Part shown: one piece after another, positions 7,977 through 15,800 of the stretch
Layout of the letters: every line of letters starts with the position of its first letter
How positions within the stretch are numbered: position 1 is the first letter of the stretch
DNA from: Pseudomonas sp. IPO3778
GTDB taxonomy: Bacteria; Pseudomonadota; Gammaproteobacteria; Pseudomonadales; Pseudomonadaceae
DNA length: 33,002 bases
Direction of reading: 5' to 3'
Assembly: GCF_013386825.1 (NCBI RefSeq)
Contig: NZ_JACARC010000006.1
Coordinates: 217-33,218, forward strand
Translations under genes and position numbers: made by a program
Notes under the pieces: model-generated
Told to the model about the DNA's origin: nothing
What the model saw: the letters and a program-made list of their open reading frames with translations, nothing else
Databases searched by the model: none

Positions 7977-8477
7977 TCATGGGGCCATCGCGTCCAGGCG
8001 GTCACGTAGATGCCGCAGGGTGCGGATCATATACTTTTCCACCATGTTTTTAGACAGGCCCAGGCGTTCGGCGATTTCCTGCTGGGTCAGGCCCTCGATT
8101 TTCTGCCAGATGAAAATCTTGCGGCAATTGAGCGGCAGCTCGGCCAGCGCCCGCTCGATGGAGTCTGCCAGCTGGATCGCGTGCATGAAATGCTCCGGGT
8201 CGCCACTGTGGGGCGCACTCTGATCAAAGGCCTCCAGGGCCATCGCCTCCCGGCGGTCCTCGCGGCGATAGGCGTCAACCGCGATGTTGCGCGCCGTTTG
8301 ATGCAGATAGGCACGCGGTTGCTCGACCTCCGTGGACGTGGACTCAAGCACCCGCACAAAGGTGTCGTGGGCCAGGTCCTCGGCCTGCTGACGGTTTCTC
8401 AGGCGGCGCGTCCAGGTCCCGATCAACTCTTCGTAGTGCTCGAAAAAGCCTGTTCTGCGGGGCGGCTGGGGAGTCAT
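7977..8477 (-). CDS. fecI: ECF sigma factor FecI-type
   Basis: This is a 166-residue sigma factor of the iron-starvation ECF group. Region 2 spans about residues 10-80 (EDLAHDTFVRVLES, YLHQTARNIAVDAYRR). Region 4 spans about 105-155, with the helix-turn-helix GLTQQEIAERLGLSKNMVEKYM typical of FecI proteins. The frame continues to a TTG at 8534, but the protein families start near MTPQPPRR, so ATG 8477 is chosen. No good Shine-Dalgarno precedes it. It is the first gene of fecI-fecR-fecA and is divergent from a LysR gene. A palindrome resembling a Fur box lies about 30-45 bases upstream. Confidence 0.9.
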   Translation of the reverse strand: MTPQPPRRTGFFEHYEELIGTWTRRLRNRQQAEDLAHDTFVRVLESTSTEVEQPRAYLHQTARNIAVDAYRREDRREAMALEAFDQSAPHSGDPEHFMHAIQLADSIERALAELPLNCRKIFIWQKIEGLTQQEIAERLGLSKNMVEKYMIRTLRHLRDRLDAMAP

Positions 8478-8504
8478 CAAGGGAGCACTGGGGAGGCGGA
8501 CGTG

Positions 8505-8523
8505 AATAGTAATGCTTCCTATT
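8505..8523 (-). promoter_or_regulatory. Possible Fur box upstream of fecI
   Basis: A 19-base AT-rich palindrome with perfect AATAG/CTATT ends matches the Fur consensus at roughly half its positions. Its place upstream of fecI fits iron repression known for this family. Confidence 0.4.
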
Positions 8524-8660
8524 AAGCGAGGCAATCATGAAACAGCCCGTTCGCCGCGACAGTTGCCGTGACTGTAACCCCTTCGATTGTTCAAGCGCCG
8601 GGGTTGCTGCGGGACGGCCATTGCTGCATCTTCACCGTTCACTTTTGTACGGAAAAAACC

Positions 8661-9515
8661 ATGGAATGGAATGACTTGCGCGTCTTCCTGGCCATCGCAC
8701 GGGGAGGTTCGCTGGGCGCTGCCGCCAAGCTGCTGGGCGTCAGCCACCCCACCGTGGGGCGCCGCCTTCATGTGCTTGAGCAGGCCGGTGGCGAGGTGTT
8801 CTTCCGCCGCACGGCGTCCGGGCTGGTGCTGACCGACAGCGGTGAACGCATTTTCGCACTGGCCGAGGACATGGAGCGCAGCGCGCTGACGATTGAGCGG
8901 CGTATCGCGGGCGAAAGCGACCAGCCTGAAGGCCTTTTGCGGATCTCTTCGGCAGACTGGTTCGCCAGTTACGTACTCGGCCCTGTGCTGGGCGAGCTGA
9001 TCAAGCGTCATCCGTTGATCGTGCCCGAAGTGATTCCGGGGCACCGGTTGTTCGACCTGACACGCCGGGAAGCGGATATTGCCTTTCGGATCGTTCCTTT
9101 CACCGAGCCCGACATCGTCCAGCGACGGCTCGTGACCCTGAGCTACGGGCTGTACGCGAGTGCCCGGGCGCCATTCCTGCCGGGCGCCGAGGGTGAAGGC
9201 GTCGGCCTGATCACCATGAACACTGCCCAGGCCCATTACCCCGACGTGCTCTGGCTACACGCGCGGTACCCAGGGGCCAGGACCGCGTTCACCAGTAGCA
9301 GCCGCACGGTTCAGGCGCAGATGTGCGCGCAGGGACTGGGCGTTGCCGTACTGCCCCGCGCCCTGGGTGATCAATTGCCCGCACTCCAACGGTTAGACAC
9401 CGACGAGCCACCGCCCGGGCGTGATATCTGGATGGGGTATCACCATGATATGCGGCAGATGGACCGGCTTCGCGCACTCGCCGACCTGGCCGACGAGATG
9501 ATTGGGCCGGCCTGA
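8661..9515 (+). CDS. LysR-family transcriptional regulator
   Basis: This is a 284-residue regulator. The N-terminal winged helix-turn-helix covers residues 3-60 (DLRVFLAIARGGSLGAAAKLLGVSHPTVGRRL). The rest is a substrate-binding-type effector domain, somewhat short at its C-terminal end. The frame is open to 8568, but ATG 8661 (MEWNDLRVF) is where the family begins, with a weak GGA before it. It is divergent from fecI and convergent with the molybdoenzyme gene, so its target is not evident. Proteins of this type often act on an adjacent divergent gene, but here that gene is an iron sigma factor with its own regulation, so the target may lie elsewhere. Confidence 0.9.
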   Translation: MEWNDLRVFLAIARGGSLGAAAKLLGVSHPTVGRRLHVLEQAGGEVFFRRTASGLVLTDSGERIFALAEDMERSALTIERRIAGESDQPEGLLRISSADWFASYVLGPVLGELIKRHPLIVPEVIPGHRLFDLTRREADIAFRIVPFTEPDIVQRRLVTLSYGLYASARAPFLPGAEGEGVGLITMNTAQAHYPDVLWLHARYPGARTAFTSSSRTVQAQMCAQGLGVAVLPRALGDQLPALQRLDTDEPPPGRDIWMGYHHDMRQMDRLRALADLADEMIGPA

Positions 9516-9522
9516 CCGGCCC
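9504..9522 (+). terminator. Hairpin at the LysR stop codon
   Basis: GGGCCGG and CCGGCCC flank the five bases CCTGA that contain the stop codon, giving a perfect 7-bp stem. No T-run follows, so termination here is only a possibility. Confidence 0.3.
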
Positions 9523-9629
9523 GCTCGCGCTTGTCACACCCATTCCGTCGTTTCAGGCTGAGTCAGCCTTCCAACGGGTAGATAGCTATTCTCGATCCAG
9601 GGAACTCGTCAACGCGCGCAGTCAAGCCT

Positions 9630-10400
9630 TCAGATCCCGCTGAACCAGTTGTAGCCCTGGTCTTCCCAATAGCCCCCCGGGTTGTCATTTCCAATGGAAA
9701 TCTCGACCACATGCTTGGGGTTCTTGAAGCCCAGCTTGGTGGGCACGCGAATTCGCAGCGGATAGCCATACTCCGGCGGCAGTGCGACTTCGCCGTAATC
9801 CAGCGCCAGCAGGGTTTGCGGGTGGAGTGCGGTGGGCATGTCCAGGCTGGAGTAATAGCGGTCAGCACACTTGAAGCCCACATACTTGGCGGTGGTGTCC
9901 GCGCCGATGTGCTCCAGAAAGGTCTTGAGCGGCACACCGCCCCACTCTCCGATAGCGCTCCAGCCTTCCACGCAGATCAAGCGCGTGATGTCGGTACGTT
10001 GCGGCAGCTTGCGCAGCCCTTCCAGGGTCCAGGGCGCTTTGTCCCGGGCCAGGCCAGACACGGCCAGGGAATAACTCGACAGGTCGACTTCAGGAATGTC
10101 GTCCTCGCCGTAGAACGCGTTGAAGGGAAATGGCGTGGTCATTTGCGCCTTGCTGAAGGTCGGTGCCAGTTTCTGCCCACTGAACAGCCAGGCCTGAACC
10201 CGATCGTTCCAGCGCGACATAGCCCACAGCACCTTGTCCACCTGGTCGCCATCCTGCAAATTGCAACCGGTCAACATGGCCATGGCCCCCACGGTCAAGC
10301 CACCGCGCAGGAAGTGCCGACGCTGGATATTCTCCAGCTGACGCTGCTGGGCGGGTTCAAGCCTGATGCGCTGGATCGTGGTTTTTTTGGGTTCATTCAT
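9630..10400 (-). CDS. Tat-exported molybdopterin-dependent oxidoreductase (sulfite oxidase/MsrP fold)
   Basis: This is a 256-residue periplasmic oxidoreductase. A twin-arginine signal (RRHFLRGG, residues 27-34) is followed by a hydrophobic stretch ending in a lipobox-like LTGC (Cys46), so it may be a Tat lipoprotein. The sulfite-oxidase-type molybdopterin domain follows, with the cofactor-liganding Cys143 in ICVEGWSAIGEWGG. ATG 10400 (MNEPKK) is chosen over the longer frame. It overlaps the end of the upstream cytochrome gene by eight bases, which implies translational coupling. The partner differs from MsrQ, so the name MsrP is not applied. The substrate is unknown; reduction of an oxidised sulfur compound in the periplasm is the nearest analogy. 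Confidence 0.85.
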   Translation of the reverse strand: MNEPKKTTIQRIRLEPAQQRQLENIQRRHFLRGGLTVGAMAMLTGCNLQDGDQVDKVLWAMSRWNDRVQAWLFSGQKLAPTFSKAQMTTPFPFNAFYGEDDIPEVDLSSYSLAVSGLARDKAPWTLEGLRKLPQRTDITRLICVEGWSAIGEWGGVPLKTFLEHIGADTTAKYVGFKCADRYYSSLDMPTALHPQTLLALDYGEVALPPEYGYPLRIRVPTKLGFKNPKHVVEISIGNDNPGGYWEDQGYNWFSGI

Positions 10401-11016
10401 GATCGGGCGTCCCCTTTTCAATCGGCCGTACGCCACCGGTGATCATCGGCAACAAGGTTTTCGGCACCAGCAGCACCAATACCAGGTGCACGACGACAAA
10501 CGCGCCAATGGCCGTCATCGCGGCAAAATGCACATAGCGCGCACGGTCATAGCCGCCAAACAGCGCGACCAGTTCCTGCAGTTGGATGGGCTTCCAGATC
10601 GCCACGCCCGACACCACAACCAACGCCCCCGCCGCCAACACCACCCCATACATCAGGCGCTGTACCGCGTTGTAGACGCCCTTCTCGTGGGCCAGGCGAA
10701 AATGCAGCGCATCGCTCAAGTCACGCTTGACCGCCTGCACGGTAACCGGCAGGAAATCGCGCTGGAAGTGGCGGCTGAACAGGCTGTAAAGCACGTAGAC
10801 CAGGCCGTTGATGACCAACAACCACATAAACGCAAAATGCCAGGCGAGCGAGCCGCCCAACCAGCCACCCACCGTCAACTGAGCGGGGAACCTGAACCCA
10901 AACAGCGGCGAGGCGTTGTAGATCGCCCAACCGCTCATGAACATACACACCATACAAAGGGCGTTAAGCCAATGGGTGAGGCGCACAGGCCAGGCATGGA
11001 TACGACTTCGTTTCAT
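10393..11016 (-). CDS. Cytochrome b561-type membrane subunit
   Basis: This is a 207-residue membrane protein with four hydrophobic helices and histidines placed to ligate two b hemes (THW near residue 15, WHF near 60, VHF near 163, VHL near 176). This fits the bacterial cytochrome b561/Ni-hydrogenase subunit family. It presumably passes electrons from the quinone pool to the molybdoenzyme encoded just downstream, whose start overlaps its end. A terminator separates it from the gene upstream, so it probably has its own promoter or depends on read-through. Confidence 0.85.
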   Translation of the reverse strand: MKRSRIHAWPVRLTHWLNALCMVCMFMSGWAIYNASPLFGFRFPAQLTVGGWLGGSLAWHFAFMWLLVINGLVYVLYSLFSRHFQRDFLPVTVQAVKRDLSDALHFRLAHEKGVYNAVQRLMYGVVLAAGALVVVSGVAIWKPIQLQELVALFGGYDRARYVHFAAMTAIGAFVVVHLVLVLLVPKTLLPMITGGVRPIEKGTPDHE

Positions 11017-11050
11017 GCTGCTCCCTCTCGCAAAAGCAAGGCGACGCCTG

Positions 11051-11074
11051 CGAAAACGAGGCCACCGGGCCTCG
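11051..11074 (-). terminator. Terminator or attenuator between the periplasmic protein gene and the cytochrome gene
   Basis: On the minus strand CGAGGCC and GGCCTCG form a 7-bp stem with a 4-base loop, followed by TTTT. It lies about 20 bases after the stop of the gene at 11094-11702. It would cut transcription into the two downstream redox genes unless there is read-through. Confidence 0.7.
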
Positions 11075-11093
11075 CTGTCACAGAACCGCCGTT

Positions 11094-11702
11094 TTACATA
11101 GGCGGCTGGAAGCCGTCTTTACCCACCGCTACGCCGCGTGCGCTGCCGTCTTGCGCAGGGAACACGACAATTTTGGCGCCTTTGACCAACTCATCGGCCT
11201 TACCCGGCTCGACGTAAGCAATCGGCACATTGGTCGGCACCACCAGCTGTTTCTCACCGCCTTTGTAGTTGACGGTCAGCGTGCGGCCGCTGGCGTTGGA
11301 CAGCTTGCCCACGGTGCCATTGGTCATGGTGCCCGTCGTGCCATCGGCATTTTGCCAACCGTAATGACCTTCGCCGCTGCCCTTGAGGCTGGACTCGAAT
11401 ACGGTGACCTCCAGCGCCTTGAGCGTGCCATCCGCTTGTGGAATCGCGGCCGAACCGACAAAGCTGTCGGCCTTGATCGAATCGATATCCGCCTTGGACA
11501 CCCGCACAATACCGGTCTTGTCGGTCAGGCCGATGGTTTGTTGGCCACCGGTACGCGAGGTAAAGGTCAGGGTATTGTTGGCCACACTTTCGACCACGCC
11601 CCGCAGCGGTTTGATCACCGGCATATCAGCGGCGGCAGCGACCGCAGCAGCACCGACCATGAGCAAACCAAAGGTGGTGGACAGAGCACGCTTGAGCTTC
11701 AT
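11094..11702 (-). CDS. Exported protein with two DUF5666-like repeats
   Basis: This is a 202-residue protein with a clear signal peptide (residues 1-25, ending AAAA-D). The mature part is two similar beta-rich units, LRGVVESVANNTLTFTSRTGG... and NGTVGKLSNASGRTLTVNYKGG..., in the manner of DUF5666 OB-like domains. The two are joined by a Gly/Thr/Asn-rich linker. Function is unknown; the fold suggests ligand or metal binding in the periplasm. AGGA lies ten bases before the ATG. It is the first gene leftward from a shared promoter with the two-component system, so it is the most likely direct target of that system. Confidence 0.75.
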   Translation of the reverse strand: MKLKRALSTTFGLLMVGAAAVAAAADMPVIKPLRGVVESVANNTLTFTSRTGGQQTIGLTDKTGIVRVSKADIDSIKADSFVGSAAIPQADGTLKALEVTVFESSLKGSGEGHYGWQNADGTTGTMTNGTVGKLSNASGRTLTVNYKGGEKQLVVPTNVPIAYVEPGKADELVKGAKIVVFPAQDGSARGVAVGKDGFQPPM

Positions 11703-11773
11703 GTTGGGAATTCCTCACTGGTTTAAGTGGGTTGATCTTCCAACCCCAGCCGGGCCTCCACGATGACCTGCAG

Positions 11774-11824
11774 ATGACATTTTTGTCATGAGCGGCCCCC
11801 GCACCCCGAATGACAAAAATGTAA
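11774..11824. promoter_or_regulatory. Paired response-regulator boxes in the divergent promoter
   Basis: ATGACATTTTTGTCAT (11774-11789) is a near-perfect inverted repeat. ATGACAAAAATGTAA (11810-11824) is the reverse complement of a closely related sequence, so the two sites face each other about 36 bases apart. TGACA-N5-TGTCA type elements are typical targets of heavy-metal-family regulators (CusR, CopR, HprR). They sit between the exported-protein gene and the response regulator gene. Confidence 0.65.
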
Positions 11825-11942
11825 CCCGCTCCCTGACCATAGCTGGTTAAACTTCTTTTCACATTAGACTCGCCGCGATTGGCCATGCGCCCCGAGCCCC
11901 AACCGTTTACAGCACCTGGCAGAGAGGCTCGAGCGCACCTGA

Positions 11943-12638
11943 ATGCATATTTTGCTGATTGAAGACGACACGAGTACCGGCGAGTACCTGAAAAAGGGCC
12001 TGGGCGAGTCCGGCTATAAAGTCGACTGGACCCAGCACGGCGCCGATGGCCTGCACATGGCGCTGGAAACCGCCTATGACCTGATTGTGCTGGACGTGAT
12101 GCTGCCGGGCATTGACGGTTTTCAGATCATCGAACTGTTGCGTGCCCGGCAAGACGTCCCGGTGCTGTTCCTGACGGCCCGCGACCAACTGCGCGACCGT
12201 ATTCGCGGCCTGGAACTGGGGGCCGACGACTACCTGGTCAAGCCCTTTTCCTTTACCGAGCTGTTGTTGCGCATTCGCACCATTCTTCGGCGTGGCGTGG
12301 TCCGGGAAATCGATCACTTTCACCTTGCCGACCTGGAGCTGGACCTGGTCCGCCGCCGGGTCACCCGCCAGCAGCAGGTGATCGTCTTGACCAACAAGGA
12401 GTTCGCCTTGCTGCATCTGTTCCTGCGCCGGGAAGGCGATGTGCTGTCCCGTGCACAGATCGCTTCGGAGGTCTGGGACATGAATTTCGACAGCGACACC
12501 AACGTGGTGGACGTCGCCGTCAAGCGCCTGCGCAGCAAGGTCGACCTGCCCTACCCCGTCAAACTGATCCATACGGTGCGCGGCATCGGCTATGTGTGCG
12601 AGGTGCGGCCATGGGGTCCCGACGCCAGCCGTCCCTGA
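11943..12638 (+). CDS. OmpR/heavy-metal-type response regulator
   Basis: This is a 231-residue regulator. The receiver domain covers residues 1-115, with acidic pocket D8/D9, phosphoacceptor D51 ([10 protein letters not shown]), T78 and K100. The C-terminal winged helix is of OmpR type ([50 protein letters not shown]), with the [11 protein letters not shown] signature of CusR/IrlR/HprR regulators. It overlaps the histidine kinase gene by 28 bases. In E. coli, HprR of this family controls a periplasmic molybdoenzyme (msrPQ); the layout here is parallel. The signal (metal or oxidant) is not visible in sequence. Confidence 0.92.
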   Translation: MHILLIEDDTSTGEYLKKGLGESGYKVDWTQHGADGLHMALETAYDLIVLDVMLPGIDGFQIIELLRARQDVPVLFLTARDQLRDRIRGLELGADDYLVKPFSFTELLLRIRTILRRGVVREIDHFHLADLELDLVRRRVTRQQQVIVLTNKEFALLHLFLRREGDVLSRAQIASEVWDMNFDSDTNVVDVAVKRLRSKVDLPYPVKLIHTVRGIGYVCEVRPWGPDASRP

Positions 12639-14005
12639 CGCTGCGCTCAACGCTGGCGTTCTCGCTGGTGGCCATGCTCGCCGTGGCCGGGGCCGGGTTC
12701 TACCTGTACGCGTCCATGCGGGCGTCGGTGCTGATGAACACCGACCACGCGGTGATGGGGCGCCTGGAACACTTTCGCAAACTGCTGCACTACGAACTCG
12801 CCCTCGACAAGCTGCGAGACAGCCCGCAGATCTTCAAGAACATGCTCGACAGCGAAGACGACATCTTCATCATCGGCGAGCCCGGCCAGGCGCCCGTGAT
12901 CATGGTCAACCCACTGGGCGTTGAGCTGCCGGACCTGCCCGTGATCCAACCGGACGCCGCAATGCGCGTTGAAGACTTGCGCAGCGGCATGACCGACGCA
13001 GGCGTGCCGCTGCGCGCCGCGACCGTGCAAACCACGTCCGGCGGGCGCGACGTACGGCTCACCGCCGCGCACCTGATGGACAAGGAAATGGCCATGCTCA
13101 AGGCCTTTCGCGAGCGCATCTACCTGGCGGTGAGCCTGGCCTTCCTGGTCACCGCCGTGCTCGGCTACATCCTGCTGCGGCGCGGCCTGCGCCCGTTACG
13201 CCAGATGGCCGCACACGCGGCGAACATTACGCCTCAGCGGCTCGACAGCCGCATGAACAGCGCCGACACGCCGGTCGAGTTGCAGCAACTGAGCGACGCC
13301 TACAACGCCATGCTCGATCGCCTCGCCAACGGCTACCAGCGCCTTGTACAGTTTTCTGCCGACCTGGCGCACGAAATACGCACGCCGGTTGGCTCGTTGA
13401 TGGGGCATTTCCAAGTGGCTTTGCGCCAGCCACGCACCCCGGACGAGTACCAGACACTGCTGGCCTCGAACCTGGAAGAGCTGGAGCGCATTTCACGGAT
13501 CGTCGAGAGCATTTTGTTCCTCGCACGGGCTGACGAAGCGCAGGCGATTGTGGAGCGTCAACCGCTGCCCCTGCATGACGAAATCCAGCGCATCTCCGAC
13601 TACTTCGAGGGCCTGGCCGAGGAGCGCCAGATCACCTTGCGGGCTGAGGGCAATGGCATGGCCAGCGCCGATCCGTTACTGCTGCGCCGCGCATTGAGCA
13701 ACCTGGTTGCCAATGCCATTCGCTATGCCGACGAAGGCAGTGAGGTGCTGATGCGCGTGGTGGCGAGCAAATCCGGAAGCCGCGTTGATGTGGAAAACCA
13801 AGGCCCGGTGCTTGCCGATGAAACCCTGCGCAAGCTGTTCGACCGCTTTTACCGTGGCGACGCCTCCCGGCACCAAAGCTCCGACTCCTACGGCCTTGGC
13901 CTGGCGATCGTTGCGGCAATCATGCAACTGCACGGGGGTAAGGTGAGCGTGGAACAGCCGGCGCCTGGGACCATTCGGTTTTCGTTGTTTTTCCCCGCAG
14001 GTTGA
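12611..14005 (+). CDS. Heavy-metal-type sensor histidine kinase
   Basis: This is a 464-residue kinase. The first transmembrane segment spans about 15-37, a periplasmic sensor region about 38-166, and the second segment about 167-188. A HAMP domain follows (about 189-240), then the dimerisation/phosphoacceptor domain with H254 ([13 protein letters not shown]). The ATPase domain carries an N box ([13 protein letters not shown]) and a G box (SYGLGLAIV). ATG 12611 has GAGG seven bases upstream and lies inside the end of the response regulator gene, so the pair is translationally coupled. The order and type match CusS/HprS kinases. The periplasmic part has no obvious His/Met cluster of the kind that binds copper or silver in CusS, so an oxidant signal is possible. 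Confidence 0.92.
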   Translation: MGSRRQPSLTLRSTLAFSLVAMLAVAGAGFYLYASMRASVLMNTDHAVMGRLEHFRKLLHYELALDKLRDSPQIFKNMLDSEDDIFIIGEPGQAPVIMVNPLGVELPDLPVIQPDAAMRVEDLRSGMTDAGVPLRAATVQTTSGGRDVRLTAAHLMDKEMAMLKAFRERIYLAVSLAFLVTAVLGYILLRRGLRPLRQMAAHAANITPQRLDSRMNSADTPVELQQLSDAYNAMLDRLANGYQRLVQFSADLAHEIRTPVGSLMGHFQVALRQPRTPDEYQTLLASNLEELERISRIVESILFLARADEAQAIVERQPLPLHDEIQRISDYFEGLAEERQITLRAEGNGMASADPLLLRRALSNLVANAIRYADEGSEVLMRVVASKSGSRVDVENQGPVLADETLRKLFDRFYRGDASRHQSSDSYGLGLAIVAAIMQLHGGKVSVEQPAPGTIRFSLFFPAG

Positions 14006-14013
14006 GCGCCGAG

Positions 14014-14877
14014 TCACGTCGGGGGCCCGGAGGTGACGATGCTGGAAAACGCCGACCAGTCCTGGCTGCCCAGCCCCTGGGCGATCGCCGTGGTCATTCT
14101 TGAGCGCACGATGTCGGCGGCCGGCAGTTGCAAACCCTTGTCACTGCCGGCAGCGATCGCCAGGTCAATGTCTTTAAGCCCCAGGGCCAGGGTGAAGCCC
14201 GGCTCGTAGCGCCCCTCCACAATGTTCTGCCCGTAGCGCTGGTAGCTGGGGCAGGCAAAGAGTGTCCGGGTCATGAGCTCCACAAAGGGCGCGGCATCCA
14301 GCCCATAGCGCCGGGTGAGCGCCGTTGCCTCGGCGAGGGACTCGATGGCCTGGGTGATCATCATGTTGCCCGCGATTTTCGCAATACTGGCGTAGACCGG
14401 ACGATGCCCCAGGTGCCAGGTCTTTTTGCCGAGCACATCAAACAGTGGTTGGACGCGGGCAATGGCCGCCTCCGGCCCTGCCGCCAGAATGTTCAGCTCG
14501 CCTTTGCCGGCCACCGCGGGCACACCGAACACCGGCGCGGCCACCAGGGCCAGCCCTGACTGATCATGCAGGGTTTGCAGGTGTTCCATGAGCGCGGGCG
14601 ACAGGGTCGACATCACGACATGGGTGCACTGTTCGGCAGCCCCTTGCAGCGCCCCGGAGGACAACAGCACCTCGTGCACCGCCCGGTCGTCGGCGAGCAT
14701 GCTGATGACCACCTCCTCCCTGAACGCTGCGGCCGGCGTGTCGAGGCGATAGACCCCCTCGACATTCTCCAGCGCCCCGGCGCTGCGGTTCCACACACTG
14801 ACGCGGTGGCCCGCGCGCACCAGCAGCGGCAACATGGCCTGCCCCATGCGCCCTGTGCCTATGAATCCGATTCTCAT
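14014..14877 (-). CDS. NAD(P)-dependent beta-hydroxyacid dehydrogenase (3-hydroxyisobutyrate dehydrogenase family)
   Basis: This is a 287-residue enzyme. The Rossmann motif GFIGTGRMG is at the N terminus. The catalytic pair is Lys167/Asn171 in SIAKIAGN, and an all-alpha C-terminal domain follows. The VAAPVFGVPAVAGKGELNI segment fits the family's substrate-loop region (DAPVSGG in classical members), but it lacks the usual GG and so departs from 3-hydroxyisobutyrate dehydrogenase itself. The ATG at 14877 has GGTGA five bases upstream; longer frames are not needed. It lies 55 bases downstream of an SDR gene on the same strand and probably shares its transcript. The substrate is unknown. Confidence 0.85.
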   Translation of the reverse strand: MRIGFIGTGRMGQAMLPLLVRAGHRVSVWNRSAGALENVEGVYRLDTPAAAFREEVVISMLADDRAVHEVLLSSGALQGAAEQCTHVVMSTLSPALMEHLQTLHDQSGLALVAAPVFGVPAVAGKGELNILAAGPEAAIARVQPLFDVLGKKTWHLGHRPVYASIAKIAGNMMITQAIESLAEATALTRRYGLDAAPFVELMTRTLFACPSYQRYGQNIVEGRYEPGFTLALGLKDIDLAIAAGSDKGLQLPAADIVRSRMTTAIAQGLGSQDWSAFSSIVTSGPPT

Positions 14878-14932
14878 TTTTTCACCCGCTGCGTTGAACG
14901 AGACAAACCCCGGGCGCAAACCCGGGTAACCG

Positions 14933-15691
14933 TCAGATTTGCGAAAGACCGCCGTCGACCATCAGCTCCACGCCGTTGACATACCGGGCGTCTGCCGAGG
15001 CCAGGAACAGCGCGGAGGTGGCGATTTCCTCAGGTTCGGCCATGTAACCCAGGGGCACGATGTGCTCTACATGACGTCGGAGTGCGTCGATCTGGCCCGC
15101 ATCCATCTTCAGGCCGTTATCCATCAACGGGGTTCGGGTGAAGCCGGGGCTCAACACGTTGGCACGAATCTTCCGGCCTTTGAGCTCATTGGCCCAGGTC
15201 CGGGCAAATGAACGCACCGCCGCCTTGGAGGCGTTGTAGAGGCTCAGGCCTTCCATGCCGTTGCTGGAGCAAATGGAGGCCGTGAGCACAATCGACGCAC
15301 CGTCTTTCATCAATGGCAACAGCGTCTGAACCGTGAAAAACACGCCTTTGACGTTAATGTCGAACATCGAGTAGTAGGCCGCCTCAGTGGTTTCGCCCAC
15401 CGGGTTTTGTTCGCAGATGCCCGCGTTGGCAAACACCGCATCCAGTTGATTGTCCTGTTGTTGAATCAGCGCCTTGAGCGCATCAAGGTCGGCCTGCTTG
15501 GCCACATCAGACACGACGGCTACGGCTCTATCCCCCAGTTTGGCCGCCGCGGCGTCCAGCGTTGCCGACGAGCGACCGGTGATGTAGACCCGTTTGGCGC
15601 CCTCGGCCACCAATGCCTGCGCAATCGCAAAGCCGATTCCCGTTGAAGCGCCCGTGACGACCGCGACCTGATTGCTGAATTTTCCCGACAT
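14933..15691 (-). CDS. Short-chain dehydrogenase/reductase (SDR)
   Basis: This is a 252-residue classical SDR. It has the cofactor motif TGASTGIG (residues 13-20), FANAG (about 87-91), a catalytic Ser near 139, and Tyr152-Lys156 (YNASK). The C-terminal GVELMVDGGLSQ is typical. ATG 15691 (MSGKFS) has GAGG upstream, preferred over the in-frame start five codons earlier. It is the first gene of a two-gene unit with the beta-hydroxyacid dehydrogenase. The regulator at 15801 is transcribed in the same direction just upstream, but faces the catabolic operon from its other end. The substrate is not evident. Confidence 0.9.
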   Translation of the reverse strand: MSGKFSNQVAVVTGASTGIGFAIAQALVAEGAKRVYITGRSSATLDAAAAKLGDRAVAVVSDVAKQADLDALKALIQQQDNQLDAVFANAGICEQNPVGETTEAAYYSMFDINVKGVFFTVQTLLPLMKDGASIVLTASICSSNGMEGLSLYNASKAAVRSFARTWANELKGRKIRANVLSPGFTRTPLMDNGLKMDAGQIDALRRHVEHIVPLGYMAEPEEIATSALFLASADARYVNGVELMVDGGLSQI

Positions 15692-15800
15692 CCCTCGACT
15701 CCTCACCAGTGCCTTTAGCTGAAGGGCACAGTGTGGGAGTCAACCCGTAACAGCGGCACTGCCAGAACTGTACGTTCCTTGTGCATTTTTGTCGGGGGCT

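Noticed and set aside
9630..11016. Naming the molybdoenzyme and its partner msrPQ
   Set aside because: The partner is a four-helix cytochrome b561-type protein rather than MsrQ, and the catalytic subunit also has a lipobox-like Cys, so only the general family is assigned.
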